This document shows positions 34,941 to 45,021 of a DNA stretch of 64,000 nucleotides, piece by piece. A model generated the notes under the pieces. It searched no databases. It was not told the origin of the DNA and saw nothing but the letters and a program-made list of their open reading frames with translations. The stretch is from Prevotella sp. P3-122 (GTDB taxonomy: Bacteria; Bacteroidota; Bacteroidia; Bacteroidales; Bacteroidaceae), in contig NZ_NPJH01000007.1 of NCBI RefSeq assembly GCF_002251365.1, forward strand, positions 1 to 64,000, written 5' to 3'. Both the position numbers and the translations under genes were made by a program. How positions within the stretch are numbered: position 1 is the first letter of the stretch; each line of letters opens with the position of its first letter.

Positions 34941-36890
34941 TTACCGATGAAAGGCTGATTTAGCTACATGCTCTTCTTGCTGATATTCCTTCATGTCCTG
35001 GAGTTGTTCATGGACTCCCTGAATGTTCATGTCCATGGATTGGTCGTGGTCGTAGGGAAATGAATGCTTAACAGATAATCCGATATTTGTTACGGTTCCA
35101 ACATCTATGCTGTCCTTCTCCTTGTTGTACTGAAGATAGAGGAGAGAATCATTAGGCATGTGCAAGATGGGGAGCTTACGTGTAGCCATTGCAGTAAATG
35201 CCTCATGGGTCATTTCCCGTGCAACCTCCTTCACATCCTCACTGGCACGACCGATGCCATAGCGTGTTATATGATTGCGGACATCCTGCTCTGAATACTT
35301 GGCAAATACTTCATAAGTACCTCCCACGCTACCGTTATACACTACGGCGAAGTCCTTGTCCTCAATCAGCAGGTCATCGCCCCTGTTTTGACATGGTTTC
35401 TTATAGGTCTGCTCTTCATCCATGCCGTTTCCGTCATAGTAATTCTTGGCAAGTCTCAGCAGTCCATCATAGTCACCGCGCTCTTTCAGCTTGTCCAATT
35501 CCGAGGTGTCATCGGTCGATTGCAGATAGGCAACGGACGCATAATAGACCTTCTCTTTCGTTTCGGAAGGTTCCGTCTGACTTTTGTATTGAGCAAAAGC
35601 CTCCTGAAAGTTTCGGTCAAGGTCTTTGGTGTGGTCATAGGGAAGGGTGAACTTTACCTCCAGTCCTTTATCCGTTGGGACAGCGACTTTCACAGAGTCC
35701 TCCTTCTCATGATGCTGGATGTACACCGCGGAACCATTATAGGCTAAGACAGCATGGTCTCCGTCCTCTACAGACAGATAGCTTTTTCCATTTCCGTTAT
35801 CCTGCCTGACGGATTCTTCCTTCTCAATCTCCAACGCCATCTTGTCAATGTGCTGTGTGAGCATCGAACTGGCTTTTTTCACGTCCATCAACGTGGTCTT
35901 TATGAACTGAGGAGACTCTTTCAGTGAGTCAAGCCAGGATTTCAGATAGGCAGCGGAATCACCCTTAAGGTGCTTGGTCATGCCGTATCGCTGTGCTGTC
36001 AAGGCAGCAGTCAGTTCAGCAACAAGCTCCTCTCGGGCATACTCTTCAGAACCGAAAGATGTAGGTTTGATACGGTTCAACTGCCCCTCTGCACCTGTGG
36101 AATGGGTCATTTCGTGAAAGAGATTGGAGTAGAATGATTCCCCATCCTTGAACTGCTTCTTCTCTGGCACAACAATCTCATTCTTGCTGATGGAATAGTA
36201 TGCAGAGTCTCCAAAGATTGGCTTTATGGGGCAAATCCACCCGTCCTCTTTAATCATCTTGTCCACAGGTGGGAAAGAGAAGTCTTCGCCCATTTCCATC
36301 GGTTTTGACTGCCTACAGGATTCCTCGAGTTTCTTGTACAGCTCGGGACGTGCTTCCTGAAGATTGGTCTGCGAGACATTGAAGACGTTGTAAACCTGCA
36401 ATTTTGGATATACATTATACTTCTGTCTCTGTTCCTCTGACATCAGTCTATAGTCATCATATTTCACCCTCTCCTTGGTCTCTTTGTCCACAACAGTAAA
36501 GGTGGTGATAAAGACAGGGAAGCTCTTCTCGCCTTTTAAAATGCTTACCTGTGGCAAAGCTTCACCACCATTGCCTTTCGCCTGCTGTCTCTTGCCTTGC
36601 TTGTCCTTGGTGAAGTTGAGCCCGGCGACACGGTCAAAAGTACAGAAAATCGGGAGCTTGTACCCATTCTTCTCGCAGTGCATCATAAGCATCAAGGCGT
36701 TCATGCCGTTGTATTCACGTCCAGAAAGGTTCTTTGGCCATGACAGCGAGCCCTCGGTGAACCAGGGCTTCTTCCAACCATCTTTGCTGCTCAGCGACTT
36801 GATGCGTTCAATCATCATGTCGGCAAAGAGATCGAGAGCCCTGTCTTCACTGGTCTTTCCATCTGTATTGTATTTCTTTTGTCCTGTCAT
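34941..36890 (-). CDS. ArdC-type antirestriction / zincin protein
   Basis: 649 residues. The N-terminal ssDNA-binding ArdC domain (~15-170; WPKNLSGREYNGMNALML and the YNVFNVSQ region) is followed by a zinc-metallopeptidase domain with HEMTH (~263-267) and E-L-V-A-E-L (~289-294). The ~300-residue C-terminus has two related repeats (EDGDHAVLAYNGSAVYI and LLIEDKDFAVVYNGSVGG). ArdC proteins protect incoming plasmid DNA from restriction. It is the last gene of the minus-strand conjugative operon. Confidence 0.9.
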   Translation of the reverse strand: MTGQKKYNTDGKTSEDRALDLFADMMIERIKSLSSKDGWKKPWFTEGSLSWPKNLSGREYNGMNALMLMMHCEKNGYKLPIFCTFDRVAGLNFTKDKQGKRQQAKGNGGEALPQVSILKGEKSFPVFITTFTVVDKETKERVKYDDYRLMSEEQRQKYNVYPKLQVYNVFNVSQTNLQEARPELYKKLEESCRQSKPMEMGEDFSFPPVDKMIKEDGWICPIKPIFGDSAYYSISKNEIVVPEKKQFKDGESFYSNLFHEMTHSTGAEGQLNRIKPTSFGSEEYAREELVAELTAALTAQRYGMTKHLKGDSAAYLKSWLDSLKESPQFIKTTLMDVKKASSMLTQHIDKMALEIEKEESVRQDNGNGKSYLSVEDGDHAVLAYNGSAVYIQHHEKEDSVKVAVPTDKGLEVKFTLPYDHTKDLDRNFQEAFAQYKSQTEPSETKEKVYYASVAYLQSTDDTSELDKLKERGDYDGLLRLAKNYYDGNGMDEEQTYKKPCQNRGDDLLIEDKDFAVVYNGSVGGTYEVFAKYSEQDVRNHITRYGIGRASEDVKEVAREMTHEAFTAMATRKLPILHMPNDSLLYLQYNKEKDSIDVGTVTNIGLSVKHSFPYDHDQSMDMNIQGVHEQLQDMKEYQQEEHVAKSAFHR

Positions 36891-36901
36891 ATCAGTTTCG
36901 T

Positions 36902-37513
36902 TTAGTTAGACTGATTGGTAGATTTCTCCCACTGTGTGAGTTCTGTCACACGGCAAGTCAGGTCTATGCGGTCATTGAAGACTCCTATTTGCAGGTCTCC
37001 CTTGGCATTGATGCCAGCTTTTGCCTGTACCCATTCTTCTTTTGCTGAACCGAACTGCATGAAACGCACCCATGTGTAGGCATAAGCATCACCGTTTTTC
37101 TCACTGCTGTAAGCTGAGAACAGAGTATAGGGATTGCCCTTCTTGTCCGTCTTCACATCAACCTGTTTCCCGATGGTACCACGAAACTCCATGCTGCCAG
37201 TGATAGCGTCCTGACTACTGGCGTTGAAGTTGTTCACACCTGTAGCGGAGAGGTTGTAATAGACAATATCCCCTTTCTTGTGAAACTGGAGTACACCAGC
37301 CACCTCGATGCGTGAACCAACAGGATAATTGACGGCTTCGCCTTGGCTGTCCGTGTCTTTGGCAACACTGATTTCAATCGTCTTGTTGATGCCTGATTTG
37401 GCAGGGATAACGACTTTCACTCCGAACGAGATGAATTGTTTCCCTTCTTTGTTGGCACGAATCTGCGCCTGGCGTGATACGGTGCCACATACTGTTACGT
37501 TACATTTGATCAT
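36902..37513 (-). CDS. Single-stranded DNA-binding-like protein (two OB-type repeats)
   Basis: 203 residues. Each half starts with an OB-like strand pattern (CNVTVCGTVSRQAQIRANKEG and MEFRGTIGKQVDVKTDKKG). This suggests two SSB-type OB folds in one chain. Such proteins coat plasmid DNA during transfer. It precedes the ArdC gene by 11 bp, matching conjugative-element operons. Confidence 0.72.
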   Translation of the reverse strand: MIKCNVTVCGTVSRQAQIRANKEGKQFISFGVKVVIPAKSGINKTIEISVAKDTDSQGEAVNYPVGSRIEVAGVLQFHKKGDIVYYNLSATGVNNFNASSQDAITGSMEFRGTIGKQVDVKTDKKGNPYTLFSAYSSEKNGDAYAYTWVRFMQFGSAKEEWVQAKAGINAKGDLQIGVFNDRIDLTCRVTELTQWEKSTNQSN

Positions 37514-37537
37514 AATAGAATTGTTTTGTTGTACGAA

Positions 37538-39124
37538 TTATCTGATTTGAACTGATTCTTGTCTGTCTGCCTGAGCACCCATGCCATTCTCATAATTCTG
37601 AGACATTTGGTGAGAGACAACAGCGGAGTTGATGATGGTGGCAATGGTTCTTCGTTTTTCTTCTTGACTTAACGCTGTGTTGCCAAGGGTCTGCTGTATC
37701 TTAACGATTTCTGCATTTGTAAGCTCACGGGAAAACTGCACGCTACCATTGTCCACTTGAAGGAATGGCTTGTTACCCTGTAGAGTGATGGAACAAATTC
37801 TATGAGAGGGAAGAAGAGAGGTGAGGTCGATGGACTTGGTGATGGCAGCTTCCGTTGCCTTCTGCATCTTCTCCTCCTCACTTTTGTTGTCAATCTGCAA
37901 TGCAAGAGCCATGAGGGAGGTGAACATAGTCATCATGAGTTCTATCACAGGGTCTCCAAGAGGCATGTTAACGCCACTGTCTTCGGAAGACAGCAATTTC
38001 TTCATCCAGTCCTCTGGATTGCTTGCAACCTCTCTATCACTGTTTACATCTATTGGATTTTGTGCCTTATACTGGGCTGTTATATCCTTGCCGTTATACA
38101 GGGTCTGGAGAGTAATTCCTCCTTTCTGAGAAATCTCCGCCAGATAGGCAGCTGGATCTATATCCCTTTTCGTGCCATCCGATGACACACTCTTGACGCT
38201 GAAATGAAGGTGCTCGCCTGTTGTCCTTGTGCCAGTATTCCCAGACATGCCAAGTTTTTGTCCCGCATTCACTTCATCGCCAACCTTGACATCAATGCGG
38301 CTAAGGTGCATATACGTGCATTGGTACTTGTTGCCATTCGGTCTGTTGTATTCTACAGTGATATAACGACCGGCACCACCATCAGTGTTGTTGTTCACCT
38401 TGATGACTTTACCTTTGTCTTCTGTAGCAAGGATTTCGTCATGCTTCGCTTGGATGTCAATGCCCTTGTGCATCTGCTTTGTACCAGGATTCATTGGGTC
38501 ATCCCTCATTCCGAACGGCGAGGTGACAAGCATAAATTCACTGCGCTTCAAGGGATAAGAGTAATGCTTGTTCTCTGAGTCCGTCTTAGCAGTTTGAGCT
38601 GTCTGCCCTTCGTTGCTACGAGGGTTGGCTGCAACACCGAAGGATTTGCCTTGCGCCTGCATCTCCTGCATCACCATGCGGTCATATTTCTGCAAGTCGT
38701 TAGCCTCAATGATGCTTTGAAGCGTGGAAGCATACTTGCCGCTGGAAGCATAGCCTGCCTTCTGCAGACCAGCAGTCCATCCCTTGTAGTCGTCAGGGGA
38801 GAGTTTGAAGAGGGCTGCATACCGCTTGTTCTCTTTCAGAAACTTGGAGTGGTGCTCGTAGGAGTCTCCCACAGAAGCATATTGACAGAACTTCTCATTT
38901 GGACGGTCATCGGTATAAACAAGGTATTTGCCTCCGTTCTGAATCCAACTGGAAGTAGCCTTGATGCCGAAATGATTGTTGCCCTTTCGAGACAGTTCAC
39001 TTTGTCCGCTTGCGCTCTCACAGATGCCTTGTGCCAACGTAACAGAAGCAGGTATGCCATAGCGGCGCATCTGCTCCATGGCATACTCTGCATACTTCTC
39101 TATGTATTCTTTGTTCTTTGACAT
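37538..39124 (-). CDS. Conjugation peptidoglycan hydrolase: glucosaminidase plus M23 peptidase
   Basis: 528 residues. An N-terminal FlgJ-type glucosaminidase domain (~8-150; LAQGICESASGQSELSRKGNNHFGIK) is joined to an M23/LytM metallopeptidase (~200-325; MHKGIDI and GEHLHFSVKS supplying the zinc ligands). The C-terminal ~200 residues include a DUF3945-like or linker region. No signal peptide is seen. It would open the cell wall for the transfer channel. Confidence 0.9.
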   Translation of the reverse strand: MSKNKEYIEKYAEYAMEQMRRYGIPASVTLAQGICESASGQSELSRKGNNHFGIKATSSWIQNGGKYLVYTDDRPNEKFCQYASVGDSYEHHSKFLKENKRYAALFKLSPDDYKGWTAGLQKAGYASSGKYASTLQSIIEANDLQKYDRMVMQEMQAQGKSFGVAANPRSNEGQTAQTAKTDSENKHYSYPLKRSEFMLVTSPFGMRDDPMNPGTKQMHKGIDIQAKHDEILATEDKGKVIKVNNNTDGGAGRYITVEYNRPNGNKYQCTYMHLSRIDVKVGDEVNAGQKLGMSGNTGTRTTGEHLHFSVKSVSSDGTKRDIDPAAYLAEISQKGGITLQTLYNGKDITAQYKAQNPIDVNSDREVASNPEDWMKKLLSSEDSGVNMPLGDPVIELMMTMFTSLMALALQIDNKSEEEKMQKATEAAITKSIDLTSLLPSHRICSITLQGNKPFLQVDNGSVQFSRELTNAEIVKIQQTLGNTALSQEEKRRTIATIINSAVVSHQMSQNYENGMGAQADRQESVQIR

Positions 39125-39137
39125 GTCGGTCTAAACA

Positions 39138-40388
39138 TTAGCGGTGTCTTCCAGATGATTTGCTTTCTTCTTGCCTGGCACTTTCCACCACTTGGTTTTC
39201 AGCGGATTCCTGATTTTTTTTAGGAGCCTCCAACTGGTCACAGATGGCTACACGCTCGCCCGCCCGAATCAACTTGGGGAGATAGGTGTCAAGGGCATGG
39301 TATGGAAAACCTGCCATGCTGAGCGGCTTGCCCTCAATGTCCTTGGTGCGATTACTCCTGGTGAGTGTGATGCCAAGTATTTTGGAAGCTTTTTCCGCAT
39401 CATTGCAGTATGTCTCATAGAAATCACCACAGCGGAACAGCAAAATGGCATCCGGGTGTTTGGCTTTGAGGTCGTAGAATTGTTTAAGCATGGGAGAGAG
39501 GCTGGCAGCAGCCACCGCCTTGGTCTCTGCCTTTGTCGTTTCTTCCTTGGCTTCTTCTTTTTGCTTCTCTTCCTTCTTGGAATCCTCCTCTGTCTTATCT
39601 TCCTGCTGAACAGGCTTCTGAGCGACATCCTCAGTCTGTGCCTCCTGCTCGGACTTGTCTGTACCTACAGCGACAGCATCTGTGCGACCCTTACGCAGAA
39701 CATCTGCAAAGAGACTGGCAGCAAGATGCTTCTTGTAGTCCTGCATGTCATCCGCAAGCCAAAGGCGTTGCCATTGAGAGGGGGTGACCTCACGAGGTTT
39801 GAGCTTCTCTCCGTTTACCGTAGGCAAGCAGAGGATAACACTGGGTTGTGTCTCGGTGGCCTTGGTCTTGAAGATGTTGACTCTCTCAATCTGGTTGAGT
39901 TCTTCGGGAGTAGCATCGCTCTTGAAAATGTCAACCCTCTGTTCGGGCTTCTCTGTGGTGGCAAGGTAGTATTTCTGCGCCATATCCTGACGCATCGACT
40001 CTGTCACTTCCTCGTTACCTTGCTTCACGGTCGTGAAAAAGAGGTTGACATCTGTTTTGTCAGGATAGACACAGAAACTCTTCTCGTTCTCTGGCTTCAT
40101 GTAGAGTGCCCACTTGCCGTCATCGTCCCGCATCATGAGAATCCTCTCGAAGTCAACGGCACCAGAACGCTTGACGGCATCCGACACGTCGAGAAGGGTG
40201 ATGGTGTCTAAGTTCCATTTGTTGAGCCGGGCAACAGAAACAGCCTTTCCGTCAAAGAAACTGTCGTCAGGACGATAGCCCATGGAGCCATCGGCATTGT
40301 AGAAGGTGACCGTGTCATAACCTTCTTTCTGCAAAGCATGTTCGATACGTCCTTTTTTCATTCCTGGAATATCATTGTCTGCACCCAA
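39138..40388 (-). CDS. Conjugative-element protein with a C-terminal MutS domain-I module
   Basis: 416 residues. Residues ~1-235 resemble the helical accessory domains common in Bacteroidales mobile elements. A long Glu/Lys-rich linker follows (~240-300). Residues ~305-400 ([52 protein letters not shown]) are the N-terminal mismatch-recognition domain I of MutS, including the F-x-E-like FYETY. No MutS clamp or ATPase is present. It could bind DNA or interfere with host mismatch repair. Confidence 0.8.
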   Translation of the reverse strand: MGADNDIPGMKKGRIEHALQKEGYDTVTFYNADGSMGYRPDDSFFDGKAVSVARLNKWNLDTITLLDVSDAVKRSGAVDFERILMMRDDDGKWALYMKPENEKSFCVYPDKTDVNLFFTTVKQGNEEVTESMRQDMAQKYYLATTEKPEQRVDIFKSDATPEELNQIERVNIFKTKATETQPSVILCLPTVNGEKLKPREVTPSQWQRLWLADDMQDYKKHLAASLFADVLRKGRTDAVAVGTDKSEQEAQTEDVAQKPVQQEDKTEEDSKKEEKQKEEAKEETTKAETKAVAAASLSPMLKQFYDLKAKHPDAILLFRCGDFYETYCNDAEKASKILGITLTRSNRTKDIEGKPLSMAGFPYHALDTYLPKLIRAGERVAICDQLEAPKKNQESAENQVVESARQEESKSSGRHR

Positions 40389-40397
40389 CGACGCTCC

Positions 40398-41537
40398 TTA
40401 GGGAAGCACCACGTCAGCTATCTTGCTGCTGGGGTCTTTGACGATGACAAACTCCTTGGTGTTCCTGTTAGGCAAGGTCTTGATTTCGTCTGCCACATAG
40501 AAATGCTTCGGAAGGATGCTGGGGATGGCGTTAATCTGTTTCTGTGCTACCTGGCTGTTGAGCTCTACTTTCTCTCCTCTTTCAGCCTTGTGGAGCATAT
40601 CAACGGCATTGTTGACATCCCTTTCGACGATGTCCACCAGACAGGGGTTTTCTCTGAGTTCCCTTGACCAATAATCGGTCATTTTCATGCTTTCGAGAGA
40701 GAGTTTTGCCGAAATGCCCAATTCCTGCAACTTGACGGCAGTGGCAACCTCTACAACCAGGCGTTCCTGCTTATCGGCATCTTCCGGTGAGGTCTTGCCG
40801 TTCTTAACCGACATTCCTTCACGAGCAAGGCGTTGCTGATGACCTGTGGCATAGACGAGGAGAGAAACGGCATCTCTTGCGTAGTCCTCGTAGTGCTCGT
40901 AGGATGAGACTTTTGGCAAGAAGATGACATCCTTCGTGCTGTCGTAATGTGCCACTCCAGATGAGTCGGGACGGATTTCAACCATATACTGACCTGCGCT
41001 TGCCAACAAATTCTCTACTCTATGTCGGATCTCTTCTGAGGCTGCTGCCACATCGGCACGGTCTTCCAACCGCCCGTAGTCCTGTACCACCTTCTCATAG
41101 GAAGTCTTGTCAACCATGGGTAATGTAGTCTGCTCTATATTGAACAAGGCACGAACCTCACGGGTGCGGATGCCTTTGTAGTCGGACTGTTGTTCTGCCG
41201 TCAGGGCTTGGTAGTGGGCACGGCTAATCCTGTCTTCGGGATTGCTCTTGCTGACATACTCGTTCCAGCTGTACTATAGGAACGGCACGCCTTTTTCCTT
41301 GGTTTGTACGGATTCGCCTCGCTTTTTGGCCTCAGAGAACAGGGTGTACTGGTTGGTCTTGTTGTTGTGCTGGTCTGCGTGCATACCCAATATGATGGCA
41401 TTGAAGGGTGATACCTGCAAATGCTTCTGGTAGAGTCCGGGAACCTTACGGCCTTTGTTGTCCAACCAAACGCCACCATTATCCTTGGCTTTCTCAAAAG
41501 CATGGGTGAATAGTTCCACCTGACGTTCTGCGGCCAT
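40398..41537 (-). pseudogene. ArdC-like gene with a single in-frame amber stop
   Basis: The N-terminal 87 codons (41537-41277) are ArdC-type (WLDNKGRKVPGLYQKHLQ, then KEKGVPFL). A TAG at 41276-41274 follows directly, and the same frame then continues YSWNEYVSKSNPEDR to 40398. It would be a ~379-residue protein with a degenerate zincin site (YATGHQQRL in place of HExxH). No frameshift is seen. Either one nonsense mutation, amber readthrough, or two proteins (a restart at ATG 41147). Sequence error is also possible. Confidence 0.75.
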
Positions 41538-41581
41538 CTTTTCTTGTTGATTTTTTTTCTTTCATAATTCAGCTGTCTTAG

Positions 41582-42022
41582 TTATCCTTTGTAGCCCAGC
41601 ACTCCAAGTACCTTTGTTTCTGTGATGGACTTTACTTCCCAATCGGACAGGGTGTCCGACATGTGTTCCCTGAGCAGACGGTCTGCCTCTTTGGTATTGG
41701 AGGCATTGACATAGATGGTCTGCGGCGAGAACTTCTTTACCCCAGTCTCTGTATCTTCACTAACCAATGATACAACGGTCTTGTACCAGTGATTGTCTTC
41801 TTTCTCCTCTTCGTGGAGGATTTCAGTGATGGGCTCACGTGAGATGGCCGTGATGTCGAAGTCTCTTGTACCAATGAGGTCGGTAGCAGCCTTGGTGGCT
41901 CGTTTCTCCGTCTCAGTGAAACTCTCTGCATCGACAAGATACTCTTCACTGACTTTCTTCTGCTTTCCCGTGTCGAGAACTTTGCCGTACTTGACACGAA
42001 ACTTATACCAATATCTTTTCAT
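41582..42022 (-). CDS. DUF4494 family protein
   Basis: From ATG 42022 (MKRYWYKFRVKYGKV), 146 residues. The pattern (VDAESFTETEKRA, then HWYKTVVSLVSEDTETG) is that of DUF4494, a family found in Bacteroidetes genomes and mobile elements, with unknown function. It is third in the operon. Confidence 0.8.
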   Translation of the reverse strand: MKRYWYKFRVKYGKVLDTGKQKKVSEEYLVDAESFTETEKRATKAATDLIGTRDFDITAISREPITEILHEEEKEDNHWYKTVVSLVSEDTETGVKKFSPQTIYVNASNTKEADRLLREHMSDTLSDWEVKSITETKVLGVLGYKG

Positions 42023-42032
42023 ATCTGATCTG

Positions 42033-42351
42033 TTATCTTTGAGCAAGTGGTCTTACAATAGTTTCTCGCTCGTTTGCCTCATAGTTCTCAGATGCCATCT
42101 GGCGCATCTGGTCATGCCTTGCCAATACAGCATTGGCGAGGGTGTTGAGTGGTAACGCTCCCTGTGCGTAGGCATCAACAACCCTGTCAGGAAGTGTAAG
42201 AGATTCGGCATTTTCCTTCTCCCTTTTTTTTCTTTTCCGCCTCGCGTCTCCGAAATGCGACACGTTCACACCCTCGACAGCAGTACTTGAACGACATTTT
42301 GGAAGCAACGAACGCTTTTCCGCATACTCCACATTCTTTAATTATCTCCAT
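42033..42351 (-). pseudogene. Zinc-ribbon-like gene split by a frameshift at an A-run
   Basis: From ATG 42351 (MEIIKECGVCGKAFVAS) a C-x2-C...C-C-x2-C metal-binding domain is read. At the A8 run on the minus strand (about 42224-42231) the frame must shift to continue into ENAESLTLPDRVVDAYAQGAL and end at 42033. Both halves look like real coding sequence. Either a frameshift mutation or programmed slippage. First gene after the operon promoter. Confidence 0.65.
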
Positions 42352-42423
42352 TTTACGCTTGCAATTCTGATGTTTTTTGCTGTAAAAGACCCCCGATTTT
42401 GTCTCAGTCTTTATCACATTTTT

Positions 42424-42510
42424 TCAGTATTTCTCACGAGTGCCCTACATAGCGGTTGTGACGGATAATGGAGGATTCTCAGTATTTCTCACGAGGTGTC
42501 CTACATAGCG
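42424..42510 (-). repeat. Two direct repeats in the operon leader
   Basis: TCAGTATTTCTCACGAG plus CCCTACATAGCG (42424-42454) recurs at 42479-42510 with a small insertion, 55 bp apart. They lie in the ~205-nt leader between the promoter and the first gene of the conjugative operon. They may be protein sites or RNA elements. Confidence 0.6.
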
Positions 42511-42562
42511 TTTTGCTATTCCATTTGTTCGCACGATTGAAACGCAGGAACAAAATTTGAGC

Positions 42563-42594
42563 CAAAGTTACCTCGAAAAACTGGTATCAACAAA
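42563..42594 (-). promoter_or_regulatory. Promoter of the conjugative-element operon
   Basis: On the minus strand TTTG (42594-42591), 20 bases, TAACTTTG (42570-42563), an excellent match. It lies just after the mnmE terminator. Confidence 0.8.
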
Positions 42595-42616
42595 TTACAA
42601 ATGGAAAGTGTTAAAA

Positions 42617-42643
42617 CGAAAAAAGCCACCAAAATGGTGGCTT
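42617..42643 (-). terminator. mnmE terminator
   Basis: On the minus strand AAGCCACC (42643-42636) pairs with GGTGGCTT (42630-42623), followed by a T-run. It ends the mnmE transcript before the element promoter. Confidence 0.8.
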
Positions 42644-42685
42644 ATAAGCAGTTACAAAAACGTTTTGCAAGTATGGTCAGGCGGT

Positions 42686-44041
42686 CTATTTCCCGATGCA
42701 AAAATGGGAGAAGATGTTGTTAAGGGTCTCGGAGGTGGAAATGAGGCCACCAGTGATATCTGCGAGCTCTAAGAGAACGAGTTTAAGGTCTTCGGAAACA
42801 ATGTCTCCAGAGAGGCCTGCTTCAAGAGATTGGCGGACACGGGCGAGATGCTCGTGCGAGCGGATTAGAGATTCGTAGTGACGGATGTTATTTACTATAA
42901 TACTGTTTTCGTTAATTTCTGGTATGTCAGCAGTTCTAATGAGCAATGAGATAAGTGCATTGATGTTTAACTGTTTCTTGGCACTTATCTCAACGAATGG
43001 AATATCGTCAGGGGTGGGGTATTGAATATTTAGGTCGGCCTTGTTCTTGACTATGATAAGTTTTTTCCCAACGGTTTTGTCAATCATTTCCTCAACCTCA
43101 GTCCCGGTGGGCTGCTCATCGACAACCCATAAGACGATGGTAGACTTGCTTATATTGCTGTAAGTACGTTCAATACCGATGCGCTCTATGGTGTCTTCGG
43201 TCTCTCGTATGCCTGCTGTGTCTATGAACCTGAAGGATATGCCATTGATGTCGACAACATCTTCTATGCAGTCTCTTGTCGTACCATGAATATCTGATAC
43301 GATGGCCTTGTCTTCTTGCAGGAGGACATTCAGCAGGGAGCTTTTACCTACGTTGGTTTTGCCAACGATGGCTACAGGTATTCCTTTTTTTAAGGCATTT
43401 CCGGTTTCGAAAGATTTTGCCAATTTCTGTATCTTGCAGTCTGCGGTATTGACAAGTGAAAGAAGTTCCGTCCTGTCTGCAAATTCCAGTTCCTCATGGT
43501 CAGAGAAATCGAGTTCAAGTTCCAAAAGGGAATTTATGTTAAGCAGCTGTTCTCTAAGCTGTTTGAGTTCATTGCTGAAGCATCCCTTAAGTTGGCTTAT
43601 AGCCATTTTGTGTGTTGCCCTGTTGGTTGATGCTATCAGGTCGGCGACTGCCTCAGCCTGACTGAGATCCATCTTTCCGTTCAGGAATGCTCTCTGTGTA
43701 AACTCTCCAGGTCTGGCCTGTCTGCATCCAGCTTTAACCAGGCTTCTGAGGGCCTCACGCAAGATGAAAAGCGAGCCGTGGCAGTTTATCTCAACAGAGT
43801 CCTCTCCTGTATATGAGCTTGGAGCACGGAAGACGCTTACAAGCACCTCGTCGAGCATGTTGCCATCGGCATCATTTATGCGTCCGTACTGTATTGTGTA
43901 TCCTTTGCACTCGCAGAGTTGTTTCTTGCCGTGCCTGAATATTCTGTCGACTATTCCTATGGCATCGTCTCCTGAAACTCTGATTATCCCTATGGCTCCT
44001 CCTGCTGGAGTGGCGAGTGCACAAATTGTTGATGATGGCAT
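42686..44041 (-). CDS. mnmE: tRNA modification GTPase MnmE
   Basis: 451 residues. N-terminal formyl-THF-binding domain, central helical domain, and a G domain with GKTNVGKSS (G1, ~223-231), a GTTRD switch, DTAG (G3) and NKAD (G4). The C-terminus ends HFCIGK, the invariant C-I-G-K. With MnmG it makes the 5-carboxymethylaminomethyl group of wobble U34. Full length. Confidence 0.97.
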   Translation of the reverse strand: MPSSTICALATPAGGAIGIIRVSGDDAIGIVDRIFRHGKKQLCECKGYTIQYGRINDADGNMLDEVLVSVFRAPSSYTGEDSVEINCHGSLFILREALRSLVKAGCRQARPGEFTQRAFLNGKMDLSQAEAVADLIASTNRATHKMAISQLKGCFSNELKQLREQLLNINSLLELELDFSDHEELEFADRTELLSLVNTADCKIQKLAKSFETGNALKKGIPVAIVGKTNVGKSSLLNVLLQEDKAIVSDIHGTTRDCIEDVVDINGISFRFIDTAGIRETEDTIERIGIERTYSNISKSTIVLWVVDEQPTGTEVEEMIDKTVGKKLIIVKNKADLNIQYPTPDDIPFVEISAKKQLNINALISLLIRTADIPEINENSIIVNNIRHYESLIRSHEHLARVRQSLEAGLSGDIVSEDLKLVLLELADITGGLISTSETLNNIFSHFCIGK

Positions 44042-44071
44042 GAGCTGTTGGCTAAAGTATTCTGAAAAAAA

Positions 44072-44953
44072 TTATATTCTGTCGAGAACGGTCTCGATGA
44101 GGTTGTCTATTGTGTTCTTATATCCTGTATTGGCCTTTCCCGCCCGCCTGTTTGCTATGACCATGCATGTTGTTACAGCCTTGTGTCCCATAAGCTTGGC
44201 CAACCCGGCGAGAGCGGAGCTTTCCATCTCGAAGTTGGTTATCCTTCTGCCCTGATACTCGAAGCTCTCAATTTTTTCGTTCTGGCGTGGGTCTGCCAGT
44301 GGTATTCGAAGTTCTCTGCCCTGTGGTCCGAAGAATCCACCGCATGCTATGGTTATTCCCTTTACCATGTCGTTGGCAGCAATTCTCTCGACGAGCTGTT
44401 TGTCTGCATCGATGACGTAGGGGTAGGGCTGGCATTGATTGCCAGTCCATCCGAGGTGGCTGATGAGTGCTCTTTCGAGTCGCAAGTCGCAGACGCTGTC
44501 TCGTCCTGAATAGAAGTTGAGAAGGCCATCGAAACCTATGGACGTCTCAGAGCAGATGAATGTTCCTTCAGGCGTGAACGGCTGCAGTCCTCCGCATGTT
44601 CCTATTCTAACGATTTCCAAGCTTCGGTGGCTGTCGTTCTCCGTTCTGGTATTGAAATCGATGTTAGCCAGAGCATCAATCTCGTTCATTACTATATCGA
44701 TGTTGTCGCAGCCAATGCCGGTGCTGATAACCGTAATCCGCTTGTCCTTGTATGTACCCGTCACGGTATGGAACTCGCGGCTCTGCACCTCATATTCCTT
44801 TGTGTCGAAATGTGCTGCTACGGTAGCTACTCGTCCTGGATCGCCAACTACTATAATCTTGTCGGCGAGATATTCTGGTTTTACGTGAAGGTGGAATACG
44901 CTTCCGTCTTCGTTTATGATAAGTTCAGATTCAGCAAAACGTTTCTTTTCCAT
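44072..44953 (-). CDS. Nucleoside phosphorylase (uridine phosphorylase-like)
   Basis: From ATG 44953 (MEKKRFAESELI), 293 residues; the open frame upstream lacks family support. PNP/UDP fold: VVGDPGRV (phosphate binding, ~37-44), STGIG, VRIGTCGGL, and NFEMESSALAGLA (nucleoside binding). It cleaves a nucleoside with phosphate. It ends 30 bp before mnmE. Confidence 0.9.
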   Translation of the reverse strand: MEKKRFAESELIINEDGSVFHLHVKPEYLADKIIVVGDPGRVATVAAHFDTKEYEVQSREFHTVTGTYKDKRITVISTGIGCDNIDIVMNEIDALANIDFNTRTENDSHRSLEIVRIGTCGGLQPFTPEGTFICSETSIGFDGLLNFYSGRDSVCDLRLERALISHLGWTGNQCQPYPYVIDADKQLVERIAANDMVKGITIACGGFFGPQGRELRIPLADPRQNEKIESFEYQGRRITNFEMESSALAGLAKLMGHKAVTTCMVIANRRAGKANTGYKNTIDNLIETVLDRI

Positions 44954-45021
44954 GACAATTACATTTTTATTATTGTTGTAGGGTAGGGTCACAAGCTATT
45001 TCGTCAGTATCATAGTGTTGG

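Noticed and set aside
42424..42510. Attachment sites of the element
   Set aside because: Both repeats are on the same side in the operon leader and no matching copy was noticed at the other end of the accessory region.
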